Assembly (NCBI GenBank): GCA_039024375.1
Contig: JBCCQK010000078.1
Span: 1-21,475, forward strand
Length of the DNA stretch: 21,475 bases
Direction of reading: 5' to 3'
Source: JAFMDF01 sp039024375
GTDB taxonomy: Bacteria > Bacteroidota > Bacteroidia > Chitinophagales > Saprospiraceae
Both the position numbers and the translations under genes were made by a program. The notes under the pieces are model-generated. The model was not told the origin of the DNA and ran no database searches. It saw nothing but the letters and a program-made list of their open reading frames with translations. Positions 1 through 8,819 of the stretch are shown piece by piece. Position 1 is the first letter of the stretch; each line of letters opens with the position of its first letter.

Positions 1-1190
1 CGTATCTTCGTCGGTAGTATTGGTGTCATCTACAGCGACGGGCTTATCGTTGACGGCGCCAACTGAAATATTAACCGTAGCCGTATCACATTGGCTTGGG
101 GTTCCATCGTCACAAACTTCGTATTGGAACGAATCATTGCCATTAAATCCAGGATTGGGCGTGTAAGTATAAGTTCCGTTTGGATTCAAAGTCAACGTCC
201 CATTATCGGGTTGGTCAATAGGCGTGGTATTGACGGTTAAATTATCGTTTTCGGGGTCACTATCGTTGGGTAGTACGTTTCCGTTGACGGGCGTATCTTC
301 GTCGGTGGAGTTCGTATCATCGACAGCGATGGGGTTATCGTTTACGGGATTGACGGTAATGGTGACCGTAGCGGTATCGCATAAACTGGGCGTTCCATCA
401 TCGCAAACTTCGTATTGAAACGAATCAGTACCATTAAAATCTGGGGCGGGGATATAAGTATAAGTTCCGTTTGCGTTAAGCGAAACCGAACCGTTATCGG
501 GCTGGTCAATAGGTGTTGTATTGATGGTTAAGTTATCATTTTCGGGGTCGCTGTCGTTGGGCAGTACGCTTCCGTTTACAGGTGTATCCTCATCGGTGGA
601 ATTGGTGTCTTCAACGGCGACAGGATTATCGTTTACTGGATTAATAGTAATAGTCACTGTAGCCGTATCGCAAAGGCTAGGTACTTCGTTGTCACAAACC
701 TCGTATTGAAAGCTATCCGTTCCACTAAATTCAGCGTTGGGCGTGTAGATATAAGTCCCATTTGTGTTAAGCGTCACCGAACCGTTATCGGGTTGGTCAA
801 TCGGTGTGGTGTTAACGGTTAGACTTCCATTTTCGGGGTCGTTATCGTTCGGTAATACGCTGCCGTTGAAGGGTATATCTTCGTCGGTAGAATTGGTGTC
901 ATCTAAAGCGACGGGCGGTCGATTTAACACCACAACCGTAACCGTAGCAGTATCACATAGACTAGGTGTTCCACTATCACAAACTACGTAGTCGAAACTA
1001 TCGGTACCGATAAAATTGGCGTTGGGCGTATATTGAATTTGATTTCCCGAAAGGGTGCGGGTTCCGTTAGTAGGTAAACTAGAAGCGAGTAAAGAAGTCG
1101 TCAAGTTATCATTTTCGGGGTCGGTATCATTGTTTTGTACGGCAATAGTAATAGGTTGATTGGAAAGCGTAGTATCTCGGTCATCTACGG
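1..1190 (-). repeat. Tandem ~291-bp coding repeats (97-residue cadherin/Ig-like units)
   Basis: The plus-strand word ttcggggtc recurs at 250, 541, 832 and 1114, so the spacings are 291, 291 and 282 bp. Each copy encodes DPEN followed by a conserved domain with NTTPIDQPDNG and DSFQYEVCD. The three units nearest the left edge are closer to each other than to the unit nearest the N-terminus, which is degenerate (LLASSLPTNG in place of NTTPIDQPDNG). This suggests amplification towards the C-terminal side. Confidence 0.85.
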
Positions 1191-1635
1191 CCATCGGCGC
1201 TGTATTGCAAACGATTACTCGAATCGGGAAACAAACGGGTGTGGAGGACCCACAGTTATTGACCGTTTCAATACAAATATCCAATAATCCAGTAGTAGAA
1301 TTGGTCCAATCGACTACAATCATAGTATCCCCTAAAGTTGCAGTAATGACGGCACCCGTTGGAATCGTCCAGTTGTAACTGTCTGTATTGGGTAGGGTAT
1401 TGACAAAAAAAGTATCAGTCGTTGTGGAAGTACAGGCCGTATCCTCCATCATTAGCACCTCCGCAACATCATTAGCAAAGTGCAGATAGTTGACTGTTCC
1501 TGCTACTTCGTTGGTAGTAACTGGGGTAGGAACAAAGTGATGTATTCCAAAAACAGTTTGGGAACAAAGCAATATATATAAAGTGCTTGCTAAGAGTTTT
1601 AATGGTATGGGGGTAGCTCTCATCATTGATGTCAT
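1..1635 (-). CDS. Secreted tandem cadherin/Ig-like repeat protein, N-terminal part (runs off left edge)
   Basis: Open on the minus strand from an ATG at 1635 to the window edge, 545 codons without a stop. In-frame ATGs at 1626 and 1623 are alternative starts. Residues about 4-28 form a Sec signal peptide (basic start, then LKLLASTLYILLC, ending near VFG). Residues about 65-140 resemble a PKD-like domain (YNWTIPTG, WTNSTTG, NNCG). From about residue 143 there are successive ~97-residue cadherin/'tandem-95' type domains with the pattern AVDDTNSTDED, LPNDxDPENDxLT, NGTYxYTPxxxFxGxDSFxYxVCD, CDTATVT. Such proteins are normally extracellular, calcium-rigidified adhesin stalks in Bacteroidota. The Asp/Asn-rich linkers fit calcium binding. 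The C-terminus and any sorting domain lie outside the window. Family call is firm; the specific ligand is unknown. Confidence 0.88.
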   Translation of the reverse strand, partial: MTSMMRATPIPLKLLASTLYILLCSQTVFGIHHFVPTPVTTNEVAGTVNYLHFANDVAEVLMMEDTACTSTTTDTFFVNTLPNTDSYNWTIPTGAVITATLGDTMIVVDWTNSTTGLLDICIETVNNCGSSTPVCFPIRVIVCNTAPMAVDDRDTTLSNQPITIAVQNNDTDPENDNLTTSLLASSLPTNGTRTLSGNQIQYTPNANFIGTDSFDYVVCDSGTPSLCDTATVTVVVLNRPPVALDDTNSTDEDIPFNGSVLPNDNDPENGSLTVNTTPIDQPDNGSVTLNTNGTYIYTPNAEFSGTDSFQYEVCDNEVPSLCDTATVTITINPVNDNPVAVEDTNSTDEDTPVNGSVLPNDSDPENDNLTINTTPIDQPDNGSVSLNANGTYTYIPAPDFNGTDSFQYEVCDDGTPSLCDTATVTITVNPVNDNPIAVDDTNSTDEDTPVNGNVLPNDSDPENDNLTVNTTPIDQPDNGTLTLNPNGTYTYTPNPGFNGNDSFQYEVCDDGTPSQCDTATVNISVGAVNDKPVAVDDTNTTDEDT

Positions 1636-2037
1636 CTTTTGTACTTTCTCTTGTAGCCAATTGAGGGGCCTTGGGACGTATCTCTCTCTATTGGTTGTGA
1701 TTAAATCTAAGTGGTTTCTGATGTTAGAATTTTAGTTTCTACGTACCTTTTTAAATCGGAGAGGAATCCTTCCAGTACTTTAAGTGCTGGAAGAACTTGG
1801 CCACTCTTCATTAAAGCGATGTAGAAATTTAATCCTAGACGTACGAATCCGACTTAGACAATAGAAAATACAGTTCCAAAGTCATGCCACATTGTTGTAA
1901 AATTGAATGCGAAAACGGAAGGGTTTTGTATGATTATTTATTGTTATACGTTAGGGGGAGCCTTCCACTTTTTTTAAACTATTAACTTGAACTGCTACCC
2001 GCTTTTTATCTTGATGAAAAATAAGCGGTTATAGGTA
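1636..2037. other. 402-bp gap between two minus-strand adhesin genes
   Basis: No convincing gene on either strand. It holds the leader of the left-edge gene, a strong hairpin at 1769-1793, and AT-rich sequence with a T-run at 1970-1976. No clear promoter consensus was recognised. Confidence 0.6.
1769..1793. terminator. Strong hairpin, possible transcript end downstream of the 2038-3987 gene
   Basis: Arms CTTCCAGTAC and GTGCTGGAAG pair over 10 bp (one G-T pair) around a 5-nt loop. No T-run follows directly on either strand, so this is not a textbook intrinsic terminator. It may be a processing or stabilising structure between the two minus-strand genes. Confidence 0.3.
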
Positions 2038-3987
2038 CTAATTTTTTCTAATAATTCCTGTTGGCACAACGGGCAAACAATCTGAATCCGCACAGTCGAT
2101 AGCACCGTCATTGTCATTATCTTGCCCATCTCCACAATTAATTTCTCTTTCTTCGTCCACGGTGATATAGACGATGGAGCGGTCGCATAAACTTCTTTGG
2201 GGTAAAATGTTGTGACAGATTTCGTATTGAAAAGTATCCAGCCCACTAAAGTTGGTATTGGGTGTGTAAGTAATAATGCCCGTTGCCAAGTCAATTTGGG
2301 GCGTCCCGTTTTGGGGAGTAACCATCGTTACCGCCAATTGCGCCGTGTCTAAATCAGTGAAATTATCATTGGCCAGTACGTCTATATCAATCGGGGTTTC
2401 GAAAGGTGTATTTCGTCGGTCATCCTCAGACAGTAGTACACAATTGGGGGCATCATTTTCGAATTTCAACTCTTCCCGAGCAAAATACCAAGTATTGATG
2501 GTGTTCAAATTACCGTAATCAAAGTTCGTCCACGTGTGACACGGAGCGGGACAGCCGTTTTGTCCCGATTTAACGGCGCCGTTGCCCGGTAGAAACGGAA
2601 TCAGCGAATCGTCGTAATACACTTCTTTGGGACTTCCTTCGGGGGGAATGGGGCGAATAGTAGTCGTTTTAAATCCATTTAGCATAAATTCGGCGTCGAA
2701 AATGGGAAGATGATACACTCCTTGACCATACACGATGTAGGCAGTGTAAGCAATATTTTCGGTGACCATATTACCTAAACCATCTAATTTGTCCCAAGGA
2801 ATACAACGGATATAAGGAGCAGACTCGTTGGGAGCAGGGTTGACGGCAAACGCTAATAATCTATCCGTCGTATTCGGGTCGTAGAGACCAGGGCCACTAG
2901 CACTATCTAAGTCAATTAAAATATTGATTTGCCCCGCTTCGGTAACGGTCAACTCAAAACAGGCATCTCCCCCTACACAACTATTGTATTCGGGTTCGCC
3001 GTTAATCGTACCGAGTGAGCCAGAGGGGTAAGCAGTAATATCGGGCTCGTTGACAAAAATCTTGTGCAGGGCATCTCTAGCGCCAGTGCCCACTACCGAT
3101 TTTCGGTCGGTCACTAAATCTCCCGTATTATCTGCGCCGTTGGCATTAAAGAATACATTGAAAGCGGCGGGTTGGAAACCCGAAGAGTCAAAATCTATTT
3201 TGGAAACGAAGCCGTCTTCTGAATACACGTAAAATAGCCCATTGAAAGGTCGGTCGAACCAAGAATAAACGGGGTCGCCGCCGCAAGAAATGGAGGGAGC
3301 TTGAAAGGCCCAATTGGTCGCAAAAACTCGTCCGTTGATGGCCGTTGGAGTTGCGGTTTTAGTGGCCACTGTAATGTCGAAAAACTCAATGGCCGAAAGG
3401 TCGCCCAAAGAAGGGGTGCTACTATTTCGGCTAAATTCTACGTAATAATCACCTGCGGTCAAACCAGCGGGGTCAAAGACAACGGCATTGTAGCCGCCCG
3501 TACCCGAAATTTGACTCGGACCATTCATTACTTGAGCGAGGGAAGTAAGATTGGCATTGGTTGTATTGAGCAATTGACCATTTGGGCTTCCCGCTACGGG
3601 GAAAACTACATTGCCATTAGGGTCTTTTATTCGGTAGTACGTATCCACGGTAGTTCCCGCACAGGGGTGGTGACCACTATTGACGGGTGCGCTGAATCCT
3701 AGAAAAACTTGTTCTGTACTGGGATTACTGATATGAATGTGGAGTCGTTGGTCAACTGTTCCGTTGTATCGACCGAAATTATTATAGTTACCCGCATTGA
3801 GCAATAAATGAACTCGGTCGGTGTTGCGGGGAAGGACTTCTTTACTACCTTCTCCGAAGACGGAAAAAGACAGTCCCCCAAAAAGGAAAGTAAATAAAAA
3901 TAAGTTGCGGGTTGGAATTAACCAACTACAAAGTAGGCGGTCAACGGGTTGACCACGTTTTGTGTAATTTGTTTTGGTAGCGTACAA
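2038..3987 (-). CDS. Secreted surface protein with cadherin-like domain and Asp-rich Ca-type motif (paralogue A)
   Basis: 649 residues. An unusually long n-region precedes the hydrophobic stretch LFLFTFLFGGLSFSVFG at about 29-46, and the mature protein probably starts EGSKEVLP. Residues about 50-510 form a conserved region with the landmarks DRVHLLLN, NxFGRY, CIPWDxLDGLGN (~393), HLPIFDAEF (~425), YYDDS and GCPAPCHTW...TINTWYF (~480-504). I associate this combination with the N-terminal part of large type IX-secreted, gliding-associated proteins of Bacteroidota. A cadherin-like domain follows (~515-612), then an Asp/Asn-rich motif NCGDGQDNDNDGAIDC like MopE-type metal-binding motifs, and a short tail ending IIRKN. 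No type IX C-terminal domain is visible. The start codon is TTG: no ATG or GTG lies between the upstream in-frame stop and the signal peptide. Clear full-length paralogue of 4754-6676. Function unknown. Confidence 0.85.
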   Translation of the reverse strand: MYATKTNYTKRGQPVDRLLCSWLIPTRNLFLFTFLFGGLSFSVFGEGSKEVLPRNTDRVHLLLNAGNYNNFGRYNGTVDQRLHIHISNPSTEQVFLGFSAPVNSGHHPCAGTTVDTYYRIKDPNGNVVFPVAGSPNGQLLNTTNANLTSLAQVMNGPSQISGTGGYNAVVFDPAGLTAGDYYVEFSRNSSTPSLGDLSAIEFFDITVATKTATPTAINGRVFATNWAFQAPSISCGGDPVYSWFDRPFNGLFYVYSEDGFVSKIDFDSSGFQPAAFNVFFNANGADNTGDLVTDRKSVVGTGARDALHKIFVNEPDITAYPSGSLGTINGEPEYNSCVGGDACFELTVTEAGQINILIDLDSASGPGLYDPNTTDRLLAFAVNPAPNESAPYIRCIPWDKLDGLGNMVTENIAYTAYIVYGQGVYHLPIFDAEFMLNGFKTTTIRPIPPEGSPKEVYYDDSLIPFLPGNGAVKSGQNGCPAPCHTWTNFDYGNLNTINTWYFAREELKFENDAPNCVLLSEDDRRNTPFETPIDIDVLANDNFTDLDTAQLAVTMVTPQNGTPQIDLATGIITYTPNTNFSGLDTFQYEICHNILPQRSLCDRSIVYITVDEEREINCGDGQDNDNDGAIDCADSDCLPVVPTGIIRKN

Positions 3988-4753
3988 CTTTTTCGATTTA
4001 GACGGTGACGGTAAATCTTCTTAACTGAATATCATTTACCTGACACCAACTAATTTGCATCCTAGTTGCTTGGGAACGTGTAAAAAGTAATTTGTAAAAA
4101 TTTTCAAAAGTAGTCAGCAATATTAGCACTTTTAAATTTTGAATTTTGAATTTTACATTTTGACTTTCCCTTGGTTTGTCAAATTAGTTACTAAGGAAAT
4201 TAAAATTGATTCGTGTGGTTTTGTAGGTGTTTTTATGTAAAAAATAATTTATGTATATTTTATATGACAATTTATATAGTTGCTTCTTTAAATTTTTTGA
4301 AAAAAAGAAATGAATGTGACAGTCTAATTTGTAAGAACAAAAGCCCTCGAAGGATGTCTGCTAATAAATTTAGTATGTTTTTGAGGAAAAGGTGTTTTTT
4401 AAGAATAGAGAAGGGGGGGAATAAACCCATTAAATCACATTGAGTTTGTTCGTACTGTTGCTTTAATGGCTAAAAAAGTAGCTAAAGGTTTATGCGCTCT
4501 CTATTAATTAAATGTGGAGGATTTATGTGACGGAATTTGGCCTATGTAATTTGTGTATTATTAAAAAAAATAATCAGCTGATTTTCTTCTTTTTTTGTTT
4601 TTGCTTGTCACAATTAATTCTAGCTATTTCAAAACTTGTACCAAGCTAATTTTTTCTATGTCACATTTTGAGAATAAACATATTTTTATTTTTTTAAATT
4701 GGTGGATTCCGAAAAATTGGTTGGGTGTTTGTACTCGGTTCTGATAAAAACAA
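3988..4753. other. 766-bp AT-rich gap between paralogues A and B
   Basis: Very AT-rich, with no gene I can support. A 76-codon plus-strand reading frame at 4213-4443 looks like chance. Contents worth naming are short tandem TTTTGAAT units at 4137-4163, a 12-bp palindrome AATCAGCTGATT at 4572-4583 flanked by A- and T-runs, and four scattered TGTGAC/GTCACA words between 4315 and 4666. Confidence 0.6.
4572..4583. repeat. 12-bp perfect palindrome between A-run and T-rich flanks
   Basis: AATCAGCTGATT is self-complementary. It is preceded by an A-run and followed by TTTTCTTC and then a T-run. It has no loop, so it makes a poor RNA terminator; a protein-binding site is more plausible. It lies about 170 bp downstream of the stop of the 4754-6676 gene. 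Confidence 0.3.
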
Positions 4754-6676
4754 CTACCGTTTTCTTTTTCTCATTATGGCGGGAACCGGAGTGGCGGCAC
4801 AATCGTCGTCGGCACAGTCGATAAGACCATCAAAGTCATCATCGATGCCGTTGTTGCAATCCGTTTCGAAGGAAGGTCCAACCGTAATAAATACAGTAGC
4901 GACATCGCAGATAGATTCTTGCGGTAGGGAATTATAGCAGATTTTATACTCAAAAGAATCTATACCAGAAAAATTATTAGGTGGTAAATAAGAGATATTA
5001 CCCGCTTCGCCAATCGTCACGGTGCCGTTTTGCGCAGGTGTTTGGGTGATGACCAAAGAATTGGTGTCAATCAAATTGCCCTGGTCATTTTGTAAAACGT
5101 TTAGGGTGACGAGGGTTTCGAACGGCGTTATCGTCGTGTCGTTAATCGCTTCAATGCCACACTGAGGAGTCGCATTTCTCAGTTGTGTGTCTTGGTCGGC
5201 AAAAAACCAGGTATTAATGGTATTTCGATTGCCGTAATCCAAATTAGTCCAAGCGTGACAGGGCGCTTGACAGCCGTTGAACTCGGTTTTGCTTGCGCCG
5301 TTACCTGGATTAAATGGAATATTGGAATCGTCGTAATACATTGGATTCGTCAACTGACCAGAAGGGGGAATAGGCCGAACAGTTGTGGTGGTAAAACCTC
5401 TAAGCAGGAATTCCGCATCGTAGATAGGTAAATGAAAGACACCCTGCTCGTAGGTGATGAGCAGGTCCAAAGAACTCATCGTATTGACAGGATTACCCAG
5501 ACCGTTTCTACCATCCCAAGGAATACACCTTTTGAACGGAGCCGTTTCGTTGGAGTCAGCAGAAATATTGAAGACTAATAGAACATCAGCGGTATTGGGG
5601 TCGTAAACAAGTGGCCCACTAGCTTTATCCAAGTCAATTAATATCTCGATTTGCCCTTCTTTGGTCGGGTCAACTAAAATGCAAGCGGAGCCGTCTTCCG
5701 AGCAAGTGTGTAATTCGGGAAGGCTGGCGAGCGTGCCGTAAACGCCCGATGGGAAAGCCTGTTCGTCGGGGTTATTCAGAAATATTCGCTTGAGTGCTAA
5801 ATTGGAGCCTAGCCCTTGGATAGATTTTCGGTCTTCCGTCGGATTGTTCGTATTGCTCACTCCCGTTTCGTTGAAATAAAGATTAAAAGCGGCTGGTTGA
5901 AAGCCCGCATCTTGAAAATCCACCCGATTGACAAAACCGTCCTCAGATAGCACAAAAAAGCGACCATTGAAAGGACGGTCGAACCACCCGTAGTTTAGGT
6001 CGCCGCCGCAACTAATGGAAGGAGCGTGGAACGCCCAGTTTGTGGCAAAAATTCTCCCGGGCTTAGCAACGGGCGTCGTCGCTTTGGAAGCAACGGTGAT
6101 GTCCCAATGTTCTATAGCGGTTGTCTGTCCAGGAGTCGCTCGATTAGCGATGGTACTGAACTCAATATAGTAATCTCCTGCGGGTAATCCAGTTGGGTCA
6201 AAAACAAAAGGCTGATACCCTGCACTGCCCGAAATCGGGGAGGGACCAGCCATTGCCTGTGTTTTCGAAGCTATATTAGCGGTGGTTGCGTCTAGCAGTT
6301 GTCCATTCAAATCGTCTCTTATTGGATAAACGACTCTTCCGGTAGGGTCTTTTATTCGAAAGTAAGACGTATTGGGTGCTCCCGAGCAAGGGTAGTGTCC
6401 GCTGGACACAGCTTGACTAAAACCCAAGAACACCTGCTCTTGATTGGGATTAGCGATGTGGATAAAAAGTCTCTGGTCGGCATTTCCATCATATCTTCCG
6501 AAGTCATTGTAGAGGTTACCGTTGAGGTATAGGAAAACCCTATCGGAGTTGTTGGGAGCAAGCTCCCGACTCCCCTCGGCGTAGATGGAGTTGTTTGTTA
6601 CAGCTACGAAAAATAGCGATAACAAGATGCAAGACAGAAGTGTCCTTCTGCACTTACGGTTTACATTAAGTGTCAT
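4754..6676 (-). CDS. Secreted surface protein with cadherin-like domain and Asp-rich Ca-type motif (paralogue B)
   Basis: 640 residues from an ATG at 6676. A clean signal peptide (RKCRRTLLSCILLSLFFVAVTNNSIYA) is followed by EGSRELAP, matching the EGSKEVLP of paralogue A at the same place. The landmarks occur in the same order: DRVFLYLN, NDFGRY, ISCGGDLNYGWFDRPFNG, CIPWDGRNGLGN, HLPIYDAEFLLRGF, YYDDS, GCQAPCHAW...TINTWFF. A cadherin-like domain follows (FETLVTLNVLQNDQG ... GIDSFEYKICYN), then DCNNGIDDDFDGLIDC and a basic tail ending RKRKR. As in A, no type IX sorting domain is recognisable, so the short architecture is shared rather than a recent truncation. The two genes lie in tandem, 766 bp apart, as expected for an old duplication. 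Probably exported to the surface; the role is not known. Confidence 0.86.
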   Translation of the reverse strand: MTLNVNRKCRRTLLSCILLSLFFVAVTNNSIYAEGSRELAPNNSDRVFLYLNGNLYNDFGRYDGNADQRLFIHIANPNQEQVFLGFSQAVSSGHYPCSGAPNTSYFRIKDPTGRVVYPIRDDLNGQLLDATTANIASKTQAMAGPSPISGSAGYQPFVFDPTGLPAGDYYIEFSTIANRATPGQTTAIEHWDITVASKATTPVAKPGRIFATNWAFHAPSISCGGDLNYGWFDRPFNGRFFVLSEDGFVNRVDFQDAGFQPAAFNLYFNETGVSNTNNPTEDRKSIQGLGSNLALKRIFLNNPDEQAFPSGVYGTLASLPELHTCSEDGSACILVDPTKEGQIEILIDLDKASGPLVYDPNTADVLLVFNISADSNETAPFKRCIPWDGRNGLGNPVNTMSSLDLLITYEQGVFHLPIYDAEFLLRGFTTTTVRPIPPSGQLTNPMYYDDSNIPFNPGNGASKTEFNGCQAPCHAWTNLDYGNRNTINTWFFADQDTQLRNATPQCGIEAINDTTITPFETLVTLNVLQNDQGNLIDTNSLVITQTPAQNGTVTIGEAGNISYLPPNNFSGIDSFEYKICYNSLPQESICDVATVFITVGPSFETDCNNGIDDDFDGLIDCADDDCAATPVPAIMRKRKR

Positions 6677-7453
6677 ACACTTATGTTGTTTGGCCTTTAA
6701 AAAATTATGATTCCCTCTACCGGGTAAAGCTCGTATTTTATTCGAAAAGATATTCTCGAAATACCGACGCTGAGACGTAATTCCCTAGTAGTCTAATCCA
6801 AAATTATTGCATAACAGTTTTGTAATCGTTGTTGCCAAATGGTCACTCCACTACCGAGTCAGCCGAAGTCTCGACAAGCTAAGTAAGACTTAACTCATCA
6901 AGCGATTCTCCAATCGAATACTGACAGCGATTGACCAATAAGGCTAAAGCTTTTTGTCTGTGATTGTGGATAATAACTAATCGAGAAACCTTGCTCCAAA
7001 ACACCTCAAAAAATGTAAAAAATATTGTTATTTGCTAGGAAATTATCATTGAGTAGAATTACTTGCGCAGTAATCTCCTTTCAGATAATTTTAGAGCAAA
7101 CGGTGCCAGTGCATTCTTTCGAATTACTTAAAATGCCGTCTGCAGAGTCACATTATTACTAATTAACCATACAGCATCTTCTAGTTGTAATTTGAATGAA
7201 GTTTCTACGAAAAATTAGAAAAGGAAAAAAATAGGTAGGTGCAAGACCGTTTAATACGGTTTGCTTTGCAAGAAATGCAATGCCAATGTTTTAATCCTCT
7301 CTCTATTGCCTTTTACTTTTGAAAAATGTTAGTATGATAACAGATATAACATTAACTATGCCAAAATAGACAATATAAATTATAACTTATATTTTTTACA
7401 AAACTATATTCGATAAGAATAGAGACCTACAAATAGCTGCCGAAACGCGTCTA
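6677..7453. other. 777-bp gap upstream of paralogue B and downstream of the ADH gene
   Basis: No gene supported on either strand. A small hairpin cluster sits at 7241-7280. A TAATTTTG word (complement at 6799-6806) fits the Bacteroidota -7 element TAnnTTTG upstream of paralogue B. I found no TTG at the expected distance, so I do not call a promoter. Confidence 0.55.
7241..7263. repeat. Small bulged hairpin in the gap after the ADH gene
   Basis: GCAAG-A-CCGT and ACGGTTTGC pair over about 9 bp with one bulged A and a TTAAT loop. A second 5-bp hairpin (TTGCA, AGAAA loop, TGCAA) follows at 7266-7280. It lies about 190 bp past the ADH stop, so it may stabilise or end that transcript. There is no T-run on the minus strand. 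Confidence 0.25.
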
Positions 7454-8569
7454 TTAAAAGACAACTACACCCTTGGCATTTTTACCCGAAAGTAGGTCCT
7501 CGAAAGCATTGGAAAGTTCATCTAATGAATATTCTTTCGTTATCATCTGGTCTAATTTAAGCACCCCTTTTCGATACAATTGCATTAACTTAGGAAAGTC
7601 TATTTGCGGGCGACATTTGCCGTACAACGGATTGATGTAAATTTTGTCCCATTCGAATAAGCGCATATCAATACTAATTTCTTCTTCGATGCCACTCACT
7701 TGCACGGCCGTTCCCGCATTGCGAATCATCGCCAAAGGAGCAGCGCCCAAAGCTGGAATTGCTGTGCATTCGAAAGCGTAATCGGCGCCTCGTCCACCCA
7801 AAAGCTGCTTAACTTTCTGAGCTACTTGATTCAGTCCCGTATCCGATTTGTCCGCTAAAATGACCTCCGTAGCGCCAAATTGTTGAGCCAGCGTCAATTT
7901 GTTGGGGTTAATATCCACCCCGATAATTCGGGCCGCTCCAGCTATTGCGCAAGCATTGATAACGTTTAGTCCAACGCCGCCACAACCCAAAATAACTACG
8001 GAACTGCCCGCTTTCAAGCGAGCCGCATTCACTACCGAACCGTAACCCGTCATCACGCCGCAACTAATGATGGCGGCGGCAGAAAAATTCAAATTTTCTT
8101 TACTGACTTTCACGAGGGTAGAAGCCTTGACCAACGCATATTCACTCAATGTTCCTAAGTTAAACGACCGTTCGATAATTTTTCCTCGCCACTTGGAGCC
8201 TTCTAAGTGGGCGTGGCCTGGCGTATGTCCATTCCCTCCCGCTACGACGGGAGAGTTATTTTCACAAATATGCTGGTTGCCTTCTTGACACTGGAAACAA
8301 GTCATACAAGGGGTCGCCCAATTCAAAATCACTGCATCGCCTGCTGTGAGATTTTTAACGGCCGAACCTGTTTGTACGACAATGCCTGCTCCTTCGTGGC
8401 CCATAACGATGGGTTTACCCCACGACAGTGAGTCGTAATCCGTGTGGCATAGGCCCGCCGCTTTCATCTTGACGAGTACTTCGTCGGATTGTGGGGCGGC
8501 TAGTTCGATGGTGTCAATAGTGAAATTGCCGTTTCCAGTGGCGATGGCGCTTTTCGTAAATAAAGGCAT
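7454..8569 (-). CDS. Zinc-dependent medium-chain alcohol dehydrogenase
   Basis: 371 residues, the usual length for class III-like zinc ADHs. Catalytic zinc ligands are visible as C41 (GLCHTDYD), H58/E59 (MGHEGAG) and C170 (IISCGVMTGYGS). The structural zinc site is C88, C91, C94 and C102. The Rossmann fold shows GCGGVG at 195-200 with D219 following the second strand, which favours NAD over NADP. It would oxidise an alcohol, or an aldehyde hydrate or adduct, in the cytoplasm. It lies 250 bp downstream of, and in the same direction as, a cytochrome P450, with an AraC regulator beyond. A role handling the P450 product, for example a one-carbon product of demethylation, is inference from this context. 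It is too short of other signals to tell formaldehyde from longer alcohols as substrate. Confidence 0.92.
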   Translation of the reverse strand: MPLFTKSAIATGNGNFTIDTIELAAPQSDEVLVKMKAAGLCHTDYDSLSWGKPIVMGHEGAGIVVQTGSAVKNLTAGDAVILNWATPCMTCFQCQEGNQHICENNSPVVAGGNGHTPGHAHLEGSKWRGKIIERSFNLGTLSEYALVKASTLVKVSKENLNFSAAAIISCGVMTGYGSVVNAARLKAGSSVVILGCGGVGLNVINACAIAGAARIIGVDINPNKLTLAQQFGATEVILADKSDTGLNQVAQKVKQLLGGRGADYAFECTAIPALGAAPLAMIRNAGTAVQVSGIEEEISIDMRLFEWDKIYINPLYGKCRPQIDFPKLMQLYRKGVLKLDQMITKEYSLDELSNAFEDLLSGKNAKGVVVF

Positions 8570-8688
8570 GAATCGTTTTTGAAATAGGTTTAATCTGTTT
8601 GTTGATAGGAGGTTTTGTTGAAAAAAAGTTTGTTTAAAATTATCAACTATCTTAAAACCAATGATTTGTAACTGTTAAGAAAATTTTT

Positions 8689-8764
8689 GATGGTCTGATT
8701 GTCAGATGATTTGATGGTTTCTGCGTAACGTTGACCATCAAGCCATCAAACAATCAGTCTGATT
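8689..8764. repeat. Compound inverted repeat (GATGG-rich) between P450 and ADH genes
   Basis: The arm at 8695-8719 pairs with the arm at 8733-8757 at 20 of 25 positions, in matched blocks of 8, 4 and 8 bp, around a 13-nt loop. Each side also contains its own small palindrome: TCTGA-TTG-TCAGA at 8694-8706 and AATCAG-T-CTGATT at 8752-8764. The word TGATGGT recurs. The shape resembles a REP-type or MITE-like intergenic palindrome. In the minus-strand transcript it would form a large hairpin between the two coding regions. Confidence 0.6.
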
Positions 8765-8819
8765 CCAATAGATAATTACGAATCTAACAAACTAGGAAAA
8801 TCATAATTTTAAGCATACG

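Noticed and set aside
3301..3702. 133-codon plus-strand frame antisense to paralogue A
   Set aside because: It is a shadow of the real minus-strand gene, whose conserved motifs run straight through the region.
4213..4443. 76-codon plus-strand reading frame
   Set aside because: It lies in very AT-rich non-coding DNA, has low-complexity Lys/Asn/Phe-rich composition, no ribosome site and no recognisable domain.
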